From assembly GCA_003864495.1 (NCBI GenBank), contig ML133437.1, forward strand, positions 1,054,001 to 1,118,000: a stretch of DNA of 64,000 nucleotides, read 5' to 3'. The notes beneath the pieces are model-generated. The model was not told the origin of the DNA. It saw only the letters and a list, made by a program, of their open reading frames with translations, and did no database searches. The number at the start of each line of letters is the position of its first letter. The first letter of the stretch is position 1. This stretch comes from Nemopilema nomurai. Taxonomy: Eukaryota; Cnidaria; Scyphozoa; Rhizostomeae; Rhizostomatidae. Positions 47,101 to 62,100 of this stretch are shown here, piece after piece. The translations under genes were made by a program, and so were the position numbers.

Positions 47101-50100
47101 GTCTGCTGGATGCTAAAAATGATCAGATCTGTCTGCTGGATGCTAAGAAAGATCAGATTTGTCTGCTTCGAAGCCTGTCGGCTGTCCCTCTGTATCTTGT
47201 CTCTTTAGCGATACCTAGGTGGCTATAAGCAACAGAATAGAATTCTCAAAGAGATTTCCTGGTCTAAGAATTTCTTGCAGATCTGATAAAGCTATAAGAA
47301 GAAAACTACTAGTAGCTTTTTTTAGTAGAATTTGCTGTTGGTGGAATTACTGTGCATTTACTGATTGGTTCTAAAGGCATTGTTCTTACCATATTCACTT
47401 TAATCAAAGGCACGTGTTTCCAAGCATGATATATTGGATTCGTATACTTTTCATCACTGTTCTTCCATGATGCATTAAATTGTCTGATTTGAATTCAATT
47501 GAAACGAAACTCAACTGAGAAGATCAGAAATGAAAAGTATTTTCGGAAATCATTTCTCCTCCCCAAATATACCGAGGCCTCAATTCATTGCCATTATTTA
47601 ATTGGCTTTCAGGTATACCACATACTTAGAGGAGATAAAAGTGCTCTTCTACCGAGTAAGTGGCATTGGTATCCCCTTCTTACTTGCATGAACTTCATCC
47701 TGACTAATATGACTTGTAATGCTACATTTTGATGCTAATATGACTCGTTATGTTATGCTATCTCATAACAATTTGCATGGCTGGAACACTTTTGGCAAGT
47801 TGTCGCTGGCCGAGTCGCTGTTTTAAAACCCTGTAGATTGTAGGCCCAAAAACATTCTGGGGACTGCATCGAATTATGTTCTTCGTGCGTTAAATAAGCA
47901 ATTATTGCTCCATTGTGTTTGACTTTGATTTGACATGTGACAGATTTAGAGACTTGGCATCTGTTTGTGCGAATCATCTACACGTTCAATGAATAGAAAG
48001 TTGTTGTCAATAGTTGCTATTAGCAAGAAAACAATTACAAGTTTGGTATTATCAATGCAAAAGCAGCCATTAAACATGGTTTGGAAATTTGAAGTGCGGA
48101 TTTATCCATGAATGCCTTTTGTATGTCCAACATTTTCTATGCCTATGTCGTTTTAGTGTCCTTGTTATGTAGGTAAACCCCTCAATCATCTAGAGAGCCT
48201 GGAAGCTTGCTTGCTCATTTGACTGACCAAATCGTAGATTTGCTTTTTCTAAAGGAGCCTTTCTAGACCTTCAGTTCCTGAATTTATTCTAAAACTTCAG
48301 CAATATTGACCAGGCAACGCTTACTTGCAGGACGAATACAGTCGATTGGTTCAAGAATGGAATAAACACCGGACCAAAGTCCTCGTTAAAGCATTAGAGC
48401 AAATCCTGTACCCAGCTTTTGCAAATGAACTAAAATCGAAGCTGCTGAAGGAGTCAACAGAATACGTCATTCAGGTTGGTATACGCTAATTACCATGGCT
48501 AAGAAACCTTTGTTGCATGGGCTGTGTGCAATCCAGTTTGATTACGTTGTTGCCTGTTGCATGGTATTTAGAGATGATTCCCGAATTGACACCTTGAATC
48601 TTGATCTCTGCGCTTCAATGATGTGGAAATTGTCTGATTTGAATTTCATTGAAGCCAAGCTGAACTGAGAAGACCAGAGATCTGTCGCGATATCCACCGT
48701 CTGGGACACTGGGACTTCACTTTGAGTCATGTTCCTCAAGCAGTGTCATGACCTCTCAAATGTGTAGTATGTCATCAATAAAGTCAGCTGTGCCTGAAAT
48801 TGATGTGTGCTGTTGACTTGAAAGTAACTAGTCTATTGCATTGCTTATTATGCTGAAATATAATGCTCTTTTAAAGTTGTGTGCAAGAAAGCTGAGAGCA
48901 CTGATCGCAATCGCACCGTACCAGGGAGACAGCCACGTGAGGCAGGAGGCTGACTTTGGCGGGCGGACAGAGGCCGAGCACGGCTGCCGGGTGCTGGCTT
49001 GCGGCTTCACTCCAGACCAGAACGTCGCGGCGTTCATGGCCATGGTGGATGGGGACGGAGAGGTGATCGACTTCCTTAGGCTGAAGCATTTGCTAAAGCG
49101 AAGGAATTACGGCAGGCCGGCAGATCGACAGGCTAAGGTTTGTACATGCTTGACGATGTTTTGCTTGGCTTTTAATGAAGTTCGTATCGGTGCTGGGAGA
49201 ATTAGGGATAAGAAGTTTTAGTTGATAATTGTATAAAGCTAGCAAGCAGTTCCAGGCACTGTGTTTCTGGCAAGCATTTTAGGCTCCGTTGCTTTTCTGC
49301 TGTCGTGTTACATGACTGTGCAACTTCTAACCGCCATCTTCTTCCTGGTAGGAACGGGAGTTTGAAACCGTGAAGAAGTTCATCTTGAATCACAGGCCAC
49401 ATGTTGTAGCCGTAACTGCGCAGTGCAGGGAGGCGCAGAATGTTGTTGAGGATGTTCGCTCCTGCATAGTGGACCTGGAGCAGGAGCAGCAGATGGCGCC
49501 CATCTACGTCGAACTGATTGACGCAGAAGTCGCCAAAATCTACGAGGCGTCACCCAGGTCTTCGGTAAGTGGAAAACCCGAAGTGTATGACCATCAAAGT
49601 TGGAGAGAACATTAAGACATGGCAAAGGGAATGTCAGAGCTATTCTAGGAATTTGAATTGGAAATTGAAGCTTACGGAAGTGCACTTTGGAGAACGTCTG
49701 TTTAGCGCTATGTTGCCTGAATGAGACTGGTTGCCTTTGAATCTCTATCTGTTTTTTTCAATTACTGTTTTAAATATGTTAGTCCCAGCTGACATGTGGG
49801 TAGGCGTTTTGCACTCTCTGTCTCTTTAAGTATTTCATTACAACTGCAAGTGTATTAGAGAAAAGTGGAATTTTGTGGTTTTTCCTTCAGTCGCCATGTT
49901 TATCACCATTATGATTTCTAGACTGAGTTCAAAGATTACCCGCCTCTTCTTCGACATGCTGTGTCTGTCGCAAGGAGGCTACAAGATCCTCTGATCGAGC
50001 TCGCCGGCCTGTGTGACGGAGAGGGCGAAATGGAGTGTCTCATTCTGCACCCGCTTCAGGTAAGCAGCTATTTGCGTAAGCACCACATCGATGGCCACAT

Positions 50101-53100
50101 TGATTGTCATCTTAGTAATCGCTGATTCATAGTTGTAGTGATCATCAGAAGCATACCTATCAAAGTTGGTAGCAGTTAACATTCACCTTTGTGGAAATCA
50201 CCTTGTTTTGTCTTTTGAACTTTGTACCCTGATATCCTGTGGCCTTTGAGCTTTGAACCTTGACACTCTTTTGCTTTTGCACTTTTTGCTTTCAAGTTAA
50301 ATCAGCAACCGGCTTTTAATAGGAAATACTGCCAAAGGAACAGCTCGCAAAAGCTCTGGAAGTAGAATTCATAAACCGGACAAACATTGTGGGTGTTGAT
50401 GTAAACAGAGCCATTGAGCATCCACATGTCGCAGCACTAGTCCAGTTTATCTGTGGATTGGGGCCGAGGAAGGGAGGAGACCTTATTAAGGTATTAATGC
50501 CTTCTAGAAGTATTTTTTGCGTAAGCTTAACGAAGAGTTTTAACGATCTTAGTGTAAATAAAGTTGGAGTATCATTTCATAGTCACATTACATAATTCCG
50601 TTCACTGATTTTTTAGCATTTTAAATAGATCAAAGGAATGCATTCATTTTTCAGCGCAATAAATGTTTAGTTGTTTTCTCTCCTTAGAAACTGAAGACCC
50701 AGACAACTCGTTTGGAAAATCGATCACAGTTGGTGCTAACTTATGGCATGGGACCACAAGTGTTCCTTAATTGCGCCGGCTTTATCAAAATAGACACTTC
50801 GTCGATCGGGGACAATATGGAGGTTCTTGACAGCACGCGAATTCACCCGGAGACGTACGACTGGGCGCGGAAGATGGCCGTGGATGCGCTTGAGTACGAT
50901 GATGTGAGTCTGTTTCCTTTCTCACATGTCACTGTCACTAGGTCACATTGTCCTGTTCGTTTGTCTCAAATGCTGTTGTCGCTGGCAGTTTGTTTGTACT
51001 AGAGTCAGCTCTACAATGAATAACTCACGTCTATTCTTCCTTGTGACTGCTATCACTGTGCGAAGTCTAATGTCCCTTAATTGTTTAGGCTATTTGTCAT
51101 GCAAGGTGAGTTGGTCGAAACAATACTTTCGTATAGCTTAGGGGACCTGGAATGAAATCATACACAGCTTTCAACAATGTTTTGTCAACAATCTCGATTC
51201 ACCTGCTGACAAGCATGTCTGTTTTGCTTTTTGACTGATTCAAGGTCTAAATTGTAGGGTATGGAAGAGGCGCAGCCCTCTGCCGCCGTGGAGGAGATTC
51301 TGGAACAACCCGACCGCCTGAAGGACCTGGATTTGGATGCCTTTGCAGATGAGCTGGCGCGTCAGGGGTACGGGAATAAACAGATAACTCTGTACGACAT
51401 CAGAGACGAACTGATTAACCGCTTCAAAGATCACCGTGTACCGTACCGGCAGCTAGATCCGGATGAGAAGTTCAGGCTGCTGACAGGCGAAACGGAGGAG
51501 ACTTTATTCGTCGGCAAGATGGTCACGTGTGTTGTCACTGGGTTCGCGTACAGAAAGCCGTCGAGGGAGGCCCTGGACCAGGCCAATCCTGTTCGCAATG
51601 ACGACACCAACCTTTGGCAATGCCCGTTTTGCTTGAAGGACAACTTTCCGGATCTAAGCGAGGTCAGTTCCTTTTTAGTCTAACTACAGCGAATAACAAT
51701 GTGTGTTTTGCGGGGTAGTTAGGAAATGATTGGTTGCAGATGATCTCGCGTAAGGTTGCTAATCGTTTATTTGCTCATTATGTTATCAACCCGAGTGTTG
51801 TCGACTGGGCTTTTTGTTGGGCAAATCGTAATAGGTGGCTTCAGAGGCTGTTTGTTGGTTACTCTGCCCATTTAATCCGTCCCGTAATGGCGATCTCTCC
51901 ATTGCTGAGTGTCTCAAACAGTGTCGAGGACTCTTACAGTCTGCATCGGGGCATAAGATAAGACCATAGACAAGAGCATGTACAGTCAAGCGCAATTGGA
52001 AGTTCTTCTGATTGTGCACGAAGCTTCTCTTTGTGATGAGCTAACATTTAGAATATGCAGCTAGAGAAGACTCGCAAACCAAATTGTTGCCAAAAATGGG
52101 ATCAAGCTTTGTTTGGCTTCCAACTGCTTTCTTTGGCTGTCCGCTTTTGCCCCTAGAAAACCAAATCATTCTGTAAAAAGTATCATCACAAGACGTTGTT
52201 CGTGATTATATAAGAATCAATGCACGGCAAGTCAAAGCCCCAACCATGTCCATCCGGCGAATGAAAAGTCTTTTGAAGAGGTGAAAATAAGACTAATTCG
52301 CTGGTGATGTACGTAGGCTAGCCGAGTAGTTGTCTCGAATCTCGGGTCACATGTGAAGGTTGCCGATTAGCCTGGGATGGCAGCGTGCGGTAGAATCTTG
52401 TGGCTGGTCGTAACCACACGTCTATCAGCTGTCTTTACCTGGAAGACTACGTCACACTAGGGCAGGCACTGATATTTGCATTGAGGGTGATCCTCGCTGC
52501 CTCGAAGCTGGCCAGTCGCAGGTCGGAGGCTGTGCTGATACCTATGACGTCACATGTCTTATTCTTAGGCGTCTTAGTTTAGACCAGACCTCTGGCGATT
52601 TGCCTACGAGGGAACAGTTTGGCTAATTATCATGTTTTTCATGAACTGCCTGGTTTTGCCAAAATCGTTCCCCCGACAGGTTTTCACGCGACAGAACTTT
52701 AGTGTCCCAGTCCAAGTCTCAGGTGACTGGTTAAGTAACGGTGCCAGTTTTGATCATTATCTAATGTCTGCTGAAATTGTTACCATAGACAGGAACTTTT
52801 TGTCGCTTGCCCGTTTTCTGGGGCGACAGCGTGATCGATACAGACCACATATTTCCGGGGTCGCTTTTGACGTCGTTTCGATTGTCAGTTTTTGGATGTC
52901 TGGCTGATTGGTCTGAACTGTCATCCGAAGAGACGAATTATTAGCTGCAAAAAGAACGAGGTGCTTGATATGCTACCCGTAGAGTAGTTGTTTCAAAGTA
53001 GCTACCACCTTAATGCAAACAGATCCGGAGTTCATTAATCGTTTTAGTATTGCTGTGTAAGTTTTGTAGATAAGTTACATCACAGTCCTTTTTATATTCC

Positions 53101-56100
53101 AAATTTGTATCAGTCCTCCGGACATATAAGCCATTTATAGTGTGATTTATGACCTAGGCTGTGTGGTATCTATCTACGTGATAAGAATTCTATTCCAGCA
53201 TCTTAATTTCCAACAACATTTTTATGGTATTTTCCGCTTCTTTCGGCAAAAGGCCGGCTTCCAAAACGATCTTTGTAACTCTGACTCCAAATTAAGGTTT
53301 CTTGGTCTCTGTGCGCTACGAGCTGTTCATTTGCGTTAAGTGCTCTTTGAACCAAACAATGCAATCAATGCGTTTCTATTCCATCCGCTTAGGTCTGGAC
53401 CCACTTCGACAACGGTAGCTGCGCCGGAGAGGCAGTAGGTGTCCGCGTGCGGCTTGATAACGGCATCTCCGGGTTCATCAGTAACAGGAATATCAGCGAC
53501 AAGGGTGTTAAAAGGCCAGAGGACCGAGTGCAGGTTCGTTGTCCGGTACAATCCGCTGTATGCTCTACTGAAATATTCACGTGCGAAGACACGTGTTCTA
53601 CTGCTGGTTCGCAACGCACAAATCCTTCCCACTCCACGGTTGCACTCTCAAAGCTGATCATTATTCTAAATATAAAAACGACAGCAAAGCTTAAAAAAAA
53701 TTATAAATTAGGTTAACAAAATTGTGATTTTCACAGCGTCCCAAAAGACTTAGGGGAAGCAATAAGAGGTTGGTATTTCTAGAAACAATGGCAAAAGCGA
53801 TAGCAAAGACATGAATATCCCAATATTATGAACATCGTAGAACAATAGCCATGCCGCAAGCAGGGTTCCTGGACAAAATTGTTTTGATTTAACAGAATTA
53901 TGCAACTGTTATCCGAATCTGTGACCCAACCTTTTCTTTCTTGAATAGTAGGTCCAACCTTGGAAATATTTCGATTTCGAGGTTCCTCAAATGCTTAAGA
54001 TGACTTTCTTCGCTAACCTCTGACCAAAGTGTTAATACTGCTTCAAGACAATCTATTTTTGGAAAATCCACGTGATCCTGTTAATCTATTAAGAGATAAA
54101 GTATATGATAAGGGCTTCGTAAAAAGATAACAGACAATCCCTAAGTCGCTTGTTTTTTTCAAACATCAAATCGTTTTTGGACTTATGTCCTTTGATGTTG
54201 TCGTTGAAGTTGGTGTAGCGAGACTACCACAAGCTTTCGTTTCTGTTCAAGAAAAGCCAAATAGCTCGAAAAACCATAGTGGGCATTGGGAAATTTGTGT
54301 CCCTATGTTGAGAATGATCGTTTAAAAGTGCAAACTTTTAGATAGTTAACTAAACTCAGGGGTCTCCGAAATTTTATTGAATCTGTTCGTATTTAGAGGC
54401 CAAGGATCTTGAAGTTTTGATAAGATTGTGTGGATGCCTGTGTTTTGAGGCTTGTCTTTCCTTATTTCAGCATGGTATGACGCTGCATGCACGTGTTCTA
54501 AAGGTCAACATGGAGAAATTCCAAGTTGATCTAAGCTGTAAATCTTCAGACCTTGCTGACAAAGAAAGGAAGTTTAGGTAAGTCTTTGTGTTTCATTGGG
54601 TCGGGTGTAAAGCATTATCGTATTGCAATTAGGGTGGTCCAACGTGCTTACTTTGCTTAGTTCCTTGCATTCTTGCCAGTTTGTTTTATTTATAATGTTC
54701 TATCATGCATTAGTGAAATCACGACTCTTCGCTTAGAACTCATGCAAAAAGCGAGAGAAGTCAATGTGACACAAGCATATTTATATACATATTTTTATAT
54801 GCTTGTCATGGCAAATCATGTCATGTAATGTCGTGCTCCAGTCATGTCATGATCAAGTCATGTAAACGTAAGCAAATTAAAAAAACAATGATTCGGAATT
54901 ATTACTCCTTCACTTTTATATTCCTTCGCTCATGTTTTTTTCAATTGGAAGAGCTCCAACAATATTTCGGCTAATAATCTTCTCTACCTCGTTTAACGTA
55001 TGCTATGGTTTATCTTTGCTTGAAGCAGTATGAATCTCATACCATAATATCTGACAGTTAATCTGATGGTCATTTTTGTTTTTCAGCCCACCGAAGGATC
55101 TGTACTACGACCATGATGCAGCGGACAAGGACAAGAAGGTCGCCGAGGACGCTAAGAAGGCGCTCATGAAGAGAACAGGTCAGTTGCTTATAGTCGGTCG
55201 TTAACGTGTGTAGGCCTATCAGTCACTGGTTTGAAATGTCCACAGTCACAAAAATGGGTGGGGCACAGAGGTAGCAAATCTCCCTTGCCTTTTTTATGCT
55301 ATGTTTGCAAATCACTAAAATGATTAAGAAATGCTTTATGTGCATATCCAGAAATTTTTTGTTTAATTTTTTTAAATATTGAAGCATCAGTTGTCAAATG
55401 TAGGCTTTCGATTCAAAGATTGAGAATACTGAACTCGTAAACGTTTATATTAACTAAGAGTGAACCTAAAGTTCGTGGTTATTGTTCAAAAGAACTTGAT
55501 CCTTGCTGCATGGAAATGCTTCGTCTTTGATTATTTCAAGTCGAAATTGCGTCAAAAATATTTCGAGATGTGCAGGATGAAAGCCACCTCCAATGATCAG
55601 TAAACGCTTCAACATGTTGATCATTTCTGTTTGTATCTCCTGACAAGTGACAGGCTTTTAAAAATACTAAATGTTATCCGTCTCTTCCCCTTGTTCTATA
55701 TATACATTATTTCTATTACTTCTCCGTATCAACATAAAATGAAGATATAGTTTTTTTATCATGCCTTTCACCATCTCATTTTGGGCCTTGCCCTTCTGCA
55801 GAACCCTCCCTCGTAGCGGTAATTCCTAAGAAATGCTCCGCACACCTGCTTTGATCAATGACCTGATTACAACCAACCGCTGTTGTCCGCTTTGACTGGC
55901 TGACTAAGGCCTAGACTGGCAATAACAAGTTTTCAGCGAAGATAGACAGCTAGTAGTTCGCGGATGCTAACACCACTCATCTTACCTCACTTACCTCACC
56001 CGCGAAACACACAATATTTGGTCTGAACTGCCAAAAAACGAGATTTATTGCGACATTAGTTATGGTTTTCTTTCATCAAATGTTATAAAACATAAGAATC

Positions 56101-59100
56101 AGCGAGTTTCACTTGCCACACGGGTTGCAGGTCATTGGGTGGTGACGTGGCACATGTGCCTGCGTTCGATTCGTTTTTTATGCTAACAACCGCATTAGCC
56201 CTTCATTTGTCAGTCGTGTGTTACGAGAGCGTAATGTCGATGCCATGACCGTTATTACTGAATCTAGGGATTCCCTTGCTCTTCAGAAGCTGGGCGGAGC
56301 TTGGCGACTCTTGTGCTATTTTCGCTCCTGTAATCAAAGATGAATGATGACTGTGAATGTACAAAGGCCTATCTCAGGTTGCCTCAGTCGTGCTAAATCT
56401 AGAAATTTTTATGGAAAATTGGTGGTAATTTATATAAACTATAAATTACAAATGTTACCCTTTTGGACTTGAAGTAATCCCATTTTCAACGCTTCATCGC
56501 CACACATTATCCAATTCGAAATTCTTGGAAGTCTATAGATTACAATATTTTTGAAAATTCCAGGCCATCCTGTTTTTTTTTTTTTTCAAAAGTAACATTT
56601 TCGATTTGTATTCATTTGGAATCTGGGTTATGCTGCTAATGCTCCCAGCTAATAAGTAATTAGCACTGTCTTTTTGGAGGAGGCTTCGCTCTTAGTTCTT
56701 TATCATTTATTTGTTTCCTCTTTAGTTGTTGCGTTAATTACGCAATGTCATTTAGAGAAATGTCATTTGAGGACTTGAAATTTGAGAAATTTTTCAGCAA
56801 GTTGTTTGAATGTGAGAGTAACAAAAAATCTGAAATGGTGTTGTGGACAGATTCATTTAAAGCATTCAACATATTGTCAGAGTCCAGAAAAGTTGTTAAA
56901 TTTCCTCCTGTTAAAAAAATTCTAGAAAGCAAACCTTCCTCGCAGAACAATAGGAAGTTGGCGTGGCTTAGGTGTGTCGCATGGGCTTATATTGTTTTTC
57001 AAGGACCTTCCTCCGGTCTTTGGACGTGCGACAGTTATGTTTTCATGACTCTGCATATTGTACATAAAATTCTCCAAGACGAAAGGCTGTAAGGCTGCAT
57101 CCCACCTGGAACCTTTGTCGATTCGTTTTGATGGCATTTGCACCAGCTTCATGTAGCCACCGCCTTGTATAACTCGCCATTTAGGCTCGAGGCCTGGTCT
57201 CGACACGACCTTACCAAGGGCCATTTTCAATGTGCAGATGTTAATTGTCCGTGCCTAAATGGATTTGAATGCGCAGACGGTCTTCTCGCTTTGCCGTCCA
57301 GGGGATCAAGACGCGTTCTGCTATCATCCTTCATCCTAGGATCGCTTTTCATTTCTGCTAATTGCCCATCACAGGCAAGGAATTTCGGCTTGAACGAATT
57401 TGTCTGTCGGAAAGAGTAGAACCTCATTCGATAATTGATGGAAAAGGTGTCTGGAATACTGATTTGGTATTGTACAAAACCGGCCACAATTGATGGTCAA
57501 ACATGAAACGACCAAATGGAATTAATGGTACTCTAATTAAGGGATCCGAAGGACTTTAAAGTATTTTTAACTAGATTTAAGACCATGCCAAGAAAACCAT
57601 CATTAGAGACCCTTGAGGGATAGTGGTGGAGAAATGTGTTTCACAATTTCTAAGTTTATCTTTTTTAACCAATTCTACCGAAGAGACATTTAATTGTGCG
57701 ACGTATAGCAAGCTTGTTTTGAAGGAGCGTGGATCAATTTGGGAGCCCTTTGTGCCAACCGCTTTTAAATGACACTTGATGGGCCATAATTGTCAATCAG
57801 AATGACTAAGTGATTGTTTTTTAGCTTTCATGTCGACTGAGGTTCAGGCGAACAACTATGTTCACCTTTTCTCTCGATTCCCTTTTCTTTATTTAATTCC
57901 CTTTAATTTTCATTTGTTTTTGCCTTTCATTAGCAAAATACCCAATGTTCCAGAAGTACCACCTGGTGCTAACCGTCCATGTCTCTCCTTGTCCCACCTC
58001 AGTCATTCTTAGCGACCTATACACAACTGTCTCATATGTGTTCTCCTTTAATGTTTTCAACCTGTTTTCAACGCTCTCTGCGCTGCACTCATGCCCATGC
58101 TCTCTCCAGTGAATGATGCATCACACAGTGAAACAGATGTGTGTAGAAATTATCCGCGCCGTATCGATATGACATGTTGCCCTCTAAATCTTCTTTGTCC
58201 CTCACCATTGACATCGCGTATTGATCATCAAACACTCAGCTGGCCCTTTGGTCCATCATGATCTCATATCCCTGGGTCAGACAGACTTTCCTTTGGACGA
58301 TTCTTTCATTATAAACGATCTTTATATGGGATCCAGCAACGAAGCAAATTGGCGCCTAAGCTTCTCGGGAGGCTCTGCGGTTTAGCCGGAATGGGCTTTG
58401 ACTTTAATACAGCTTAACCCCACTAAATGGGAATTGCCGGCCTGGATCGATACCCATAATATCGTATTTCATCAGAAATCAACGCCACACTTTGGCTCTT
58501 TACGTTTCCAGTGCTAATAGAATATTAGGTACTTGCTCCTATTCAGTTCCTTCTGGTGATCGGTGCCATCCGCCTGCATGTCTTTCTGTTGTTACGTCGG
58601 TTCTCAGCCTCAGTTTGGTGTTAGGCTACCTTCGAGGCTAAAATCGCTCTGCCTTTCACGTCAGATCGATGTCGAACTAAATGCTGCTTAGAAATATTTG
58701 ACTCTTACCCAATGCTTAGTAATTGTATATTATCGGCTCACTCTCAATGCTCCACAATTTTATTTGGCGTGAACTCTCCCAAAAGATTGGCGTTATATGG
58801 TGTGGTCCAGCTTCAAGCAAGAAATGGTCCACCCAGCATCACGTACACTGTAGTGCTCTGTTAATTTGTTCTGTACAGTGCCCAGATCCATACTTTAGAT
58901 AGGTGTTTCTTCCATGTTATAGCAGTATTCCTGTTTCCCTCAACAGCTTACATCAAGAGAGTCATCTCACACCCGGCCTTCAAGAACTTCACATTCAAAG
59001 ATGCTGAGAAGCACCTGGAGGACTTGGAGCAAGGTGAATGCGTCTTCAGGCCAAGCAGCAAGGTAACGCCTCGTGTTCCTCAGTAAGGCAGCGTCCAGAT

Positions 59101-62100
59101 CTTGCACTGGCTGATAGATCATAGATCTCTTATTGCAGGTTACGGCGAAGCCGCTGTTTCACTATCTTTGCATGTCCGTTCGTTCTTTTGGTATAACAGT
59201 GCATAGAGTGGCTGTAAAATGATATGGGCAGCTTGATCGATTGATGCATATTGATAAAGTACATATGTATGATAGCCTATTAAGAGAGACGATGTGTATT
59301 ATGGTACGAATAGACACTGAAGAGATGTTGATAATGCAATCCAACACACACATACGCACTCATTTCGGAGTTTGTCGAGAGTAAAGAATCGTTACGTCAT
59401 ATGGAGACAGCGCAAAGTTGTAAGAAATCGTGACGCAGCTCGCCTCGTAAGGTTTCCAGCAGGTCGTTCTTAGCGATAATAGTATCTTTGTTTATTAAGT
59501 GCAGTGGTACCCGGCTCGGTAAGACAATCTACACCAACTAACCCTTCTGTGCTGTATCTGCTGATAACAGTGTTTCTTTGTGAAACGTTAACGTGAAACC
59601 GCTATTTGAGTTTCCAATAACAGCAGTTTAAGCAAAAGTTTGGGTACGAAGATTACAGGATTAAACTGATCGATATTTGTTAACTGTCACAACAAGCGTG
59701 TTAGTGCAGTGCTTAGGCTAGTTATTTCTCTCGTTGATTCGTAGCGTGAATGGCTCGGTTTCTTCGCCTCTTTGTGTATAGTTCCGAATGGGTTGTGGCC
59801 CCGTTTTTGTGCAAAGAATGAATAGGACTAATTGATTTTCTTCCCATGTTTGTGCCAAGACACCTTCTTTTCTCGTTAAAGTTGAAAAGGAAGTGTCCTG
59901 ACATATTTTTCTTCGCGTTTTGACATGTGATTAAAAGGTATTAGGTGATTTGGGAGTAGACCAGAGCTATGGCTGTGGTCGGATGGGAACTGGCTCGGCT
60001 GTTTCATGATAACAAGGCTAGGTATTTAATTTAGCCGTTCTGAACAAGCTGCCACGTTAATCGTATGGAGTAATAAAAAGCCCTGCGAATGAGAATCGAA
60101 TGAATCGGGAGAAGTAAGGATCTTTGTGTCGAAGGGTGAAGGCTTGCTTTGTTTGTAGTTGTGCCGTATGGGAAAGTAGGAAATGAGTTTTGCTTAGTTT
60201 TGGGCTGGAAGCTATTGCCAAAGACATGCAGTCATGCAAATATTCTGGCACGAAGGCATGATGATGCGGAGAAGAAGTTTCTTCCAAACTTCCGGGTTTA
60301 TGGTTTTGAAAGGGGAGCGTGGTAGTTTATAGAAAGGAAAAAGTTGGTGGCTTTGTCAATCATGTGACCTTCTACAATAGCAAAACGTTTGTGCGCAGAT
60401 GTGTTGGAAGTAGTTGAATAGCCTGAAAACTCGGGAAAAACGTTTCTTCTAGTTGTAGCACTGCCAATTATGCCGTTGTTAATGTTTGTTCGATCAAGCC
60501 TGCGACGAAGTTTTCTCCGCTTTCGACATTTTATCAATCGATTTTGAAATTTTTGTCCCAGAGGTGGGGCTTGCCTGTTTTGTCACAACGAAAGGAATTT
60601 AGTACCCAATGACTGTGCCGGGGGGAGATTTGTGATTTTAGGTGAAATGGCCAAACATTTGTAGCCGCATTAAGTTTCCCTAAGCTGGTGTAGCCAACAA
60701 AAGATTATTACGAGGAGAAGGGTGTGCTTTCCAATGTCGACTGCAAATGATTTCGGTGGTGAGAAGCGAGATAGATTTGTCATCCACTCTGTAGCCGCGC
60801 CATTTCGCCATTCTCTTTTACATTGTCAATTTAGGAGAATTCTCATTCATACCTTTTAATTATCGGCCTTCAAGTATGGTGTGGCCAGCACAATCTTTGT
60901 TCTCATTTTGGGTGTTATTCTTTTGTTCAAGCACCGCGTTTATGCAGTGACATGATTGCTACTTGCGTCGGTAGTGCTTTCTACCCGATACTTGTTTTGC
61001 GCTTACTCACTGTCGCCGCCATTTCTTATGAGTGAAGTGCGATTTGGCAAGGTTACCATACCTAACATCAAAACTCGACGCAAGCACAACGCAAACACCA
61101 ACGTAAACACTGATGACAGTAACCCCCTCAAAATTTCTGCTCAAACATTTTCAAGATTACACGCTTATTGAAAGCTGCGTATGTTGTTATTTAGGGGTCA
61201 TGTATCAATCTCTGTAGCCTCTAATCACGCGCAGAAAAGCAGTGCTTCCCTCTAAAGAGAATTCGAATGATGGAAAAATGGTTTGCAGTCTTGAATGCAG
61301 GCATTGTTGAACTGGAAGTTGAAATGTGGGCTGTTGACTGCGACAGACATGATAACGAGTTGGCAGCCCCCTTTGTCACGCTCTGTGTTCGCTCACCATT
61401 TGCAAGATACATTACCATAACGAGTTGGCAGCCATCTTTGTCACGCTCTGTGTACCACTTCGCTCACCATTTGCAAGATACATTACCATAACGAGTTGGC
61501 AGCCCCCTTTGTCACGCTCTGTGTACCACTTCGCTCACCATTTGCAAGATACATTACCGTAACGAGTTGTGTTTTGTCTATTCACAGGGCAGCGATCACC
61601 TCACCGTTTCTTGGAAAGTTCACACGGCAATATATCAACACGTCGATATCAGAGAAGAAGGCAAAGAAAATGTGTTCAGTTTGGGGAAGTCATTGTGGAT
61701 TGAGAACGAGGTGCGTGGAGGCCCGAGTTGCCAACTGTCATGCAGTATCGAGTAGCTGCGACCAGAATAGCGTTTCGATTCTCGTTTGCGGTCGGCTTTG
61801 GCGAATCATTGAGTGCAATTACGTAGATAGCACTGTGGGAAAGCATTTAATGGACTATCAACCCATGCGCGATATTAGCCAATAATGAACTCGTTATCAC
61901 CTTATTACATGCTCCCGGTTAGGTGGAGTTAGATACATCATCGGACACAGTTTTGCTCCTTCACAGCGTCTAACAATGAGTCACTAGCACCCACTTGTAG
62001 CTAGCAACAGAAACCTCGCAGCGAAACGTTACGCTGTGCATGTTTATGGAATGTAGAGGGATTTGGGGGCACTCGTTATAGCAACAGACACAGGAAGTGT

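Noticed and set aside
53534..53716. Extension of the SPT6 S1 exon past 53533
   Set aside because: The frame stays open, but homology to SPT6 stops at ...EDRVQ and a GTTCGT donor is there; the next exon (54471) resumes the S1 sequence.
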